A DNA stretch of 64,000 nucleotides from Candidatus Bathyarchaeota archaeon (GTDB taxonomy: Archaea > Thermoproteota > Bathyarchaeia > Bathyarchaeales > Bathycorpusculaceae), in contig JAOZHV010000049.1 of assembly GCA_026014725.1 (NCBI GenBank), forward strand, positions 62,001-126,000, read 5' to 3'. Under the pieces are notes generated by a model. It was not told the DNA's origin and ran no database searches. It saw only the letters and a list, made by a program, of their open reading frames with translations. Below, one piece after another: positions 60,533 to 64,000 of this stretch; position 1 is the stretch's first letter, and the number at the start of each line of letters is the position of its first letter. Made by a program: the position numbers and the translations under genes.

Positions 60533-61138
60533 ATGTGTGCTGATTATGCGGAGTGGGATGAGTACTACCGTAAGTACCCACTTGAAGAATTAGGATGGGA
60601 ACTGGGCAAACCGAGACCAATACTGGTTGAATATATCGAGGGCGGGCTGATTCCAAAGGGCAAAGCCTTAGATACCTGTTGTGGCGTTGGAACCAACACT
60701 TTTTACCTTGCCAAAAACGGCTTTGACGTAACTGGCATAGACATTTCAGCAACCGCGATAGGGATGGCAAAGAAAAAAGCGCAACAAGAAAATGTTAGCG
60801 TCAATTTTTTGGTTGAGAGCTTTATTGATTTATCCTTTAATGATGAAGAATTCGTTTTTGTGTTTGACATGGGCTGTTTTCACCACGTAGAAGTTGCAGA
60901 CCGCGTCAAATTCATAACTGGGATTCACCGCGTTCTTGTGAACGGTGGCGCATACATGCTTACTTGTTTTAGTTACAGGAACGGCCCACGATGGAACCAC
61001 TTTACTAAACAACAACTGATTGATTTGTTCTCTAAATACTTTGAACTGGGTGAATTTCGGCATTATCCTTCTTTGGAAGGCGATGGCGTCATTCGATTTT
61101 TCTATACAGTACTCATGAAGAAACGTTCGCCTACTTGA
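60533..61138 (+). CDS. Class I SAM methyltransferase (TehB/thiopurine-like)
   Basis: A 201-residue methyltransferase. ALDTCCGVGTNTFYLAKNG is motif I with a Cys-Cys variant, VTGIDIS follows, and FDMGCFHHVE is motif IV. The pattern WDEYYRKYPLEELGWELGKP at the N-terminus is typical of small-molecule methyltransferases of the TehB/TPMT type. ATG 60533 is chosen within the longer TTG frame. It overlaps the convergent peroxiredoxin gene by 8 bp. Confidence 0.82.
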   Translation: MCADYAEWDEYYRKYPLEELGWELGKPRPILVEYIEGGLIPKGKALDTCCGVGTNTFYLAKNGFDVTGIDISATAIGMAKKKAQQENVSVNFLVESFIDLSFNDEEFVFVFDMGCFHHVEVADRVKFITGIHRVLVNGGAYMLTCFSYRNGPRWNHFTKQQLIDLFSKYFELGEFRHYPSLEGDGVIRFFYTVLMKKRSPT

Positions 61139-61610
61139 TTTGTTCTAAGGCTTTCTGGATTTCCTCATAGTTAGGCTCAACGTTTGGGTCATCTGAAACC
61201 CACATGTAACGAACAATACCCCCACTGTCGAGGATAAAAATTGACCGTTTAGCAACTGTGTAGCCGCTGAGTCCAGCGAAATCGGTTGATTCAAGACCAT
61301 ACTTTTGAGTGACTTCACGTCTGTAATCGCTGAGAATGGGAAATGGCAGCCTGTTTTTTTCTGCAAATGCCTTGTTGGAGAACGGGTCATTTACGCTTAT
61401 TCCAACCACTTGAGCGTTCAGGTTGATGAGTCGTGCCATTGAATCTCGGAAAGCGCAGGCTTCTTTTGTACAAGTTGCCGTAAAAGCACCGACAAAAAAA
61501 GCTAAGACTGTTTTTTGCCCAAAAAATTCTTCTAGACTTCTATGTTTTAATTCAGTATCAGGTAAAGTGAAACTTGGTGCTTTATCTCCAACTTTAATTG
61601 GTTTGTTCAT
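61131..61610 (-). CDS. Peroxiredoxin (AhpC/TSA family)
   Basis: Thiol peroxidase of 159 residues from ATG 61610. KVGDKAPSFTLPD is the usual start; the peroxidatic cysteine lies in GAFTATCTKEAC, which has a second cysteine four residues later as in Bcp/PrxQ-type enzymes. LPFPILSDYRREVTQKYGL is the family middle motif. Confidence 0.9.
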   Translation of the reverse strand: MNKPIKVGDKAPSFTLPDTELKHRSLEEFFGQKTVLAFFVGAFTATCTKEACAFRDSMARLINLNAQVVGISVNDPFSNKAFAEKNRLPFPILSDYRREVTQKYGLESTDFAGLSGYTVAKRSIFILDSGGIVRYMWVSDDPNVEPNYEEIQKALEQIK

Positions 61611-61667
61611 GAAAACCGTGCCCTCACTAAGCAAGAAAAAGGAAGCGCTCGTATAAATGGGTAATGT

Positions 61668-62327
61668 TTAGCCAAAGGTAAAAGCAGAAGGACAAATCTT
61701 GCTTAAAACGCATGCCTCACATTGCGGTTTTTTTGCTATGCAGACTTGCCTGCCATGGAAAATCAGCAAGTCAGTGAGTTCCATCCACTTCTCTTTGGGA
61801 GTAATCTGCATTAGGTCTTGCTCAATCTTGTCTTGATCTTCTTGCTGCGTCAATCCGAGCCGTTGCGAGAGCCTGCGAACATGAGTATCCACCGCTATGC
61901 CTACAATCTTGCCATAAGCATTGTAGAGAACGATGTTAGCGGTTTTCCGCGCGACGCCGGGAAGCTCCAGCAACCTTTCCATTGTATTGGGAACTTTTGA
62001 GTTGAATTTCTCAACGAGGAGTTGACAGCATTTTTTGAGGTTTCTGGCTTTGTTATGGTAGAAGCCTGTTGAGCGAATGTCCTGTTCTAACACTTTTAAA
62101 TCAGCGTTCGCGTAGTCCTCAGCCGTGCGGTACTTCTTGAACAGTGTTTGCGTTACAATGTTTACTCTTTGGTCAGTGGTTTGTGCTGAAAGCATCGTTG
62201 CTACAAGCATTTCGAGCGGATTGGAATAATGGAGGGCAGTTTTAGCATCTGGATACTGTTTTTCTAGTAGCTCAATCACTTTTGTGGCTCTCTGTTGCGG
62301 CTCGAGATAAATTTCTGGTCTCTTCAA
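61668..62327 (-). CDS. nth: Endonuclease III (second copy)
   Basis: DNA glycosylase/AP lyase of 219 residues. MLSAQTTDQRVN is the N-terminal signature, LPGVARKTANIVLYNAYG the helix-hairpin-helix with the catalytic lysine, and VDTHVRRLSQRLGL the catalytic aspartate. The C-terminal cluster is C-X6-C-X2-C-X5-C. It has a clean ATG start, unlike the copy at 386-1030, and is closer to bacterial-type Nth. Two Nth paralogues thus occur in one window. Confidence 0.95.
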   Translation of the reverse strand: MKRPEIYLEPQQRATKVIELLEKQYPDAKTALHYSNPLEMLVATMLSAQTTDQRVNIVTQTLFKKYRTAEDYANADLKVLEQDIRSTGFYHNKARNLKKCCQLLVEKFNSKVPNTMERLLELPGVARKTANIVLYNAYGKIVGIAVDTHVRRLSQRLGLTQQEDQDKIEQDLMQITPKEKWMELTDLLIFHGRQVCIAKKPQCEACVLSKICPSAFTFG

Positions 62328-62472
62328 GATACCTCTCCTAGAAACAGTGAATTGAATGCTTACTAATTAAATAATTGCAAGACTCGCAAAATACTTAAAA
62401 GTTAACTGAAAAACCCCTTTCTTTCAACAACTATAAAAAAACAACATAAAGCACCCAAAAAATTAATCATCG

Positions 62473-62482
62473 CTTATATAAG
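62473..62482 (+). promoter_or_regulatory. TATA box upstream of the complex-I-like genes
   Basis: CTTATATAAG in a 220-bp AT-rich gap, about 75 bp upstream of ATG 62548. No other promoter-like site stands out in this gap. Confidence 0.45.
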
Positions 62483-62547
62483 AATCATGATTTGTCCTCA
62501 AATAACCTTATATTGTACTGTGCTCCAAGCACCCCTAAAATTAAAAA

Positions 62548-62673
62548 ATGAAGAGGCACCAAAAAATGTTTGACTTCAACATAATTATTCTGAGCGTCTT
62601 AGGCGCAGGTTCTTTAGCTTTTTCATTCGTTGAGTACGCGCTCAAGAGAAGAAAGAAGCAAGAGCAAAATTAA
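62548..62673 (+). CDS. 41-residue single-helix membrane protein
   Basis: Frame beginning MKRHQKMFDFNIIILSVLGA and ending with a basic tail (KRRKKQEQN), with one hydrophobic helix (about 10-28). AAGAGG precedes the internal ATG at 62566, which would give 35 residues. It sits between a TATA box and the NuoM-like gene, so it could be a small accessory subunit of that membrane complex. No homologue recognised. Confidence 0.45.
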   Translation: MKRHQKMFDFNIIILSVLGAGSLAFSFVEYALKRRKKQEQN

Positions 62674-62764
62674 CCTAAAGCAAGCTTTCGGATGGAAAAA
62701 TTAAAACGGTTTCCTATAGTTTTTTATTAAAGAACAATTACACCATTAAGGGTCGTGCACAGAG

Positions 62765-64000
62765 ATGGGTTTCACTCTCCTAGCGTCACTGTTGATTCCA
62801 GCTTTAGGTTTTCCATTCGTTTTCTTAGCTGGAAAGAAATCTAACAAGGCAGCCGCCATAGCAATAACAGTAATCGCTCTGCTGGATTTAGCGTTGATTT
62901 TAACCACTGTGCCGGCTGTTCTCGGTCCAGACCACATCTACACAGAAGAATACTTTTGGATTCCAGTTGTTTTAAACTCGTCCTTCACATTGTTCGTTGA
63001 TGGCATTAGCTTATCAATGATTATTATGACACTTGTAATAATTTTGGCTGCGGTCATTTATTCGATAAACTACATGGAGGGCAAAAAGAACCTCTCAACA
63101 TATTACGCGCTAATGACACTGCTTATGGTGGGTTTAGTCGGAGTTTTCATGGCTGAAAACCTGCTGTTATTCTACTTCTTTTGGGAACTTATGATTGTTC
63201 CAGCATACTTCATCTTGGGTAACTGGGGTTACAAGGACTCCTACAAAACCGCATTCAAATTTTTCATCTACACTCACGCAGGTGCAGTATTTATAATCCT
63301 AGGCATAGGCGGCATCTTCATGCTCACAGGCAGCCTAGACATGTTCCAAGCGGCATCGGCATTAATGAATGCTGACGCTGAACTCGTTAAATGGGTGCTG
63401 ATAGCCGTAACTGCTGGTTTCGCTGTTAAAATGGCGATTGTTCCTCTACACTTGTGGTTACCTGACGCGTATGCAGAGGCTCCTGCGCCGATGTCTGCTT
63501 TGTTGAGCGGAGTTTTAACCAGTGCTGGAGCATACGCCATCATTAGAATCTCACTTGGCACGGTGCTTCCTGCACTATTAACGAACAGTGCTGTTTTCGC
63601 TACTGCTTTTCTGCAGGGATTGAGTGTTTTAGGCATCATTTCTGCATTCTTCGGCTCTTTTCTCGCAATGAGAGAAACTGACATCAAAAGAGTAATGGCT
63701 TACTCAAGCATATCACACATGGGCTACCTAATGTTCGGCTTCTCATTGTTCCCGAACCCGATGGCTGTTAGTGGAACAGTGCTACACATCATAACTCATG
63801 GCATAAGCAAAGGTTTGTTTTTCCTCACGGCAGGAGCTATAACCTACCGCCTAGCAAGCCGAGACCTACGTGAAATGGGCGGTTTCGCCGCAAAGATGCC
63901 TACGACTGCCGTTTCATCCATAATAGCAGCGCTTAGCTTGGCAGGTACACCGCCCTTTGCCTGCTTCATCAGTGAAGTCCTAATTTTCATAGGCGCATTC
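62765..64000 (+). CDS. NuoM/FpoM-like proton-pumping subunit, 3' truncated by window
   Basis: Antiporter-like subunit of a complex-I-type NADH/F420H2 dehydrogenase or related hydrogenase; 412 residues are inside the window and the frame runs off the edge. LLFYFFWELMIVPAYFILGN contains the helix-5 glutamate, FAVKMAIVPLHLWLPDAYAEAP the lysine/His loop and broken-helix motif, and AYSSISHMGYLMFG and HGISKGLFFLTAGAI further channel residues. At least eleven helices are visible. With the CooC gene it hints at energy conservation coupled to carbon-monoxide or hydrogen metabolism, which is inference. Confidence 0.88.
   Translation, partial: MGFTLLASLLIPALGFPFVFLAGKKSNKAAAIAITVIALLDLALILTTVPAVLGPDHIYTEEYFWIPVVLNSSFTLFVDGISLSMIIMTLVIILAAVIYSINYMEGKKNLSTYYALMTLLMVGLVGVFMAENLLLFYFFWELMIVPAYFILGNWGYKDSYKTAFKFFIYTHAGAVFIILGIGGIFMLTGSLDMFQAASALMNADAELVKWVLIAVTAGFAVKMAIVPLHLWLPDAYAEAPAPMSALLSGVLTSAGAYAIIRISLGTVLPALLTNSAVFATAFLQGLSVLGIISAFFGSFLAMRETDIKRVMAYSSISHMGYLMFGFSLFPNPMAVSGTVLHIITHGISKGLFFLTAGAITYRLASRDLREMGGFAAKMPTTAVSSIIAALSLAGTPPFACFISEVLIFIGAF

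Noticed and set aside
1-64000. tRNA or rRNA genes
   Set aside because: No GGTTCRANYCC-type T-arm with matching acceptor stem was seen in the intergenic gaps, and the gaps are short. A dedicated tRNA search (including intron-containing genes) would be decisive.
1-64000. CRISPR array or insertion sequence
   Set aside because: No regularly spaced 25-37 bp direct repeats, no cas genes, and no transposase or terminal inverted repeats with target duplications were seen.

Overview
The window is a gene-dense archaeal chromosome segment with housekeeping and information-processing genes throughout and no prophage, insertion sequence, CRISPR array, rRNA or recognisable tRNA. Archaeal markers are family B DNA polymerase (C-terminus only), XPD, Clp1, RadB, KEOPS (Kae1, Bud32, Pcc1), RtcB plus archease, TruD, Pth2, CobY/CobZ, CarS, a UbiA-type ether-lipid prenyltransferase, geranylgeranyl reductase and an STT3/AglB oligosaccharyltransferase. 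TFE-beta, a non-catalytic-looking proteasome beta subunit, CooC and a tetraether-synthase-like radical SAM protein point to the TACK side, most likely Bathyarchaeia. That placement is inference from gene content, not from a phylogeny.

Layout. 0-6 kb: DNA repair and RNA processing (nth, XPD, Clp1-type kinase, RadB) and CarS. 6-9 kb: overlapping topA, zinc-protein and OST3/DC2-like genes. 9-20 kb: N-glycosylation and lipids (AglB, Alg7-like transferase, epimerase, UbiA, Tes-like enzyme, dolichyl-phosphate-type GT2, GT4), with one cobS-cobY pair. 20-24.5 kb: corrinoid nucleotide-loop cluster (cobZ, a DUF71 ATPase, cobT, cobS, cobY). 24.5-34.7 kb: pcc1-recJ-rps15, kae1-bud32-rdgB, TFE-beta-ftsJ, nadC and a glycosyltransferase. 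34.7-47 kb: AMMECR1, proteasome beta, Ogt, NadM, TruD-Pth2, JAMM protease, geranylgeranyl reductase, RtcB, adenylate kinase, archease, M42 peptidase. 47-54 kb: CooC, then an accessory-looking run on the minus strand (HTH regulator, two membrane-anchored proteins sharing an RGWLP motif, an ABC-2 exporter, a signal-peptide protein). 54-64 kb: ArgS, deacetylase-fold protein, ferredoxin, Lrp regulator, GuaA, peroxiredoxin, a second Nth and the start of a complex-I-like module.

The least ordinary material is between the genes in the right half. A promoter with a GATAG-N3-CTATC palindrome abutting its TATA box occurs four times. A ~95-bp element occurs in inverted orientation around argS-HDAC-ferredoxin. 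A CCTA-C(n)-TATAGG element is dispersed three times. A 12-bp-period array of GTATATAC palindromes lies in the long leader region ahead of the ABC/RGWLP operon. The leader of cooC has four copies of one 11-13 nt word, two direct and two inverted, which could form mutually exclusive RNA stems. Several reading frames appear to need unusual start codons (ATA, CTG) or a frameshift, which is either biology or assembly error.
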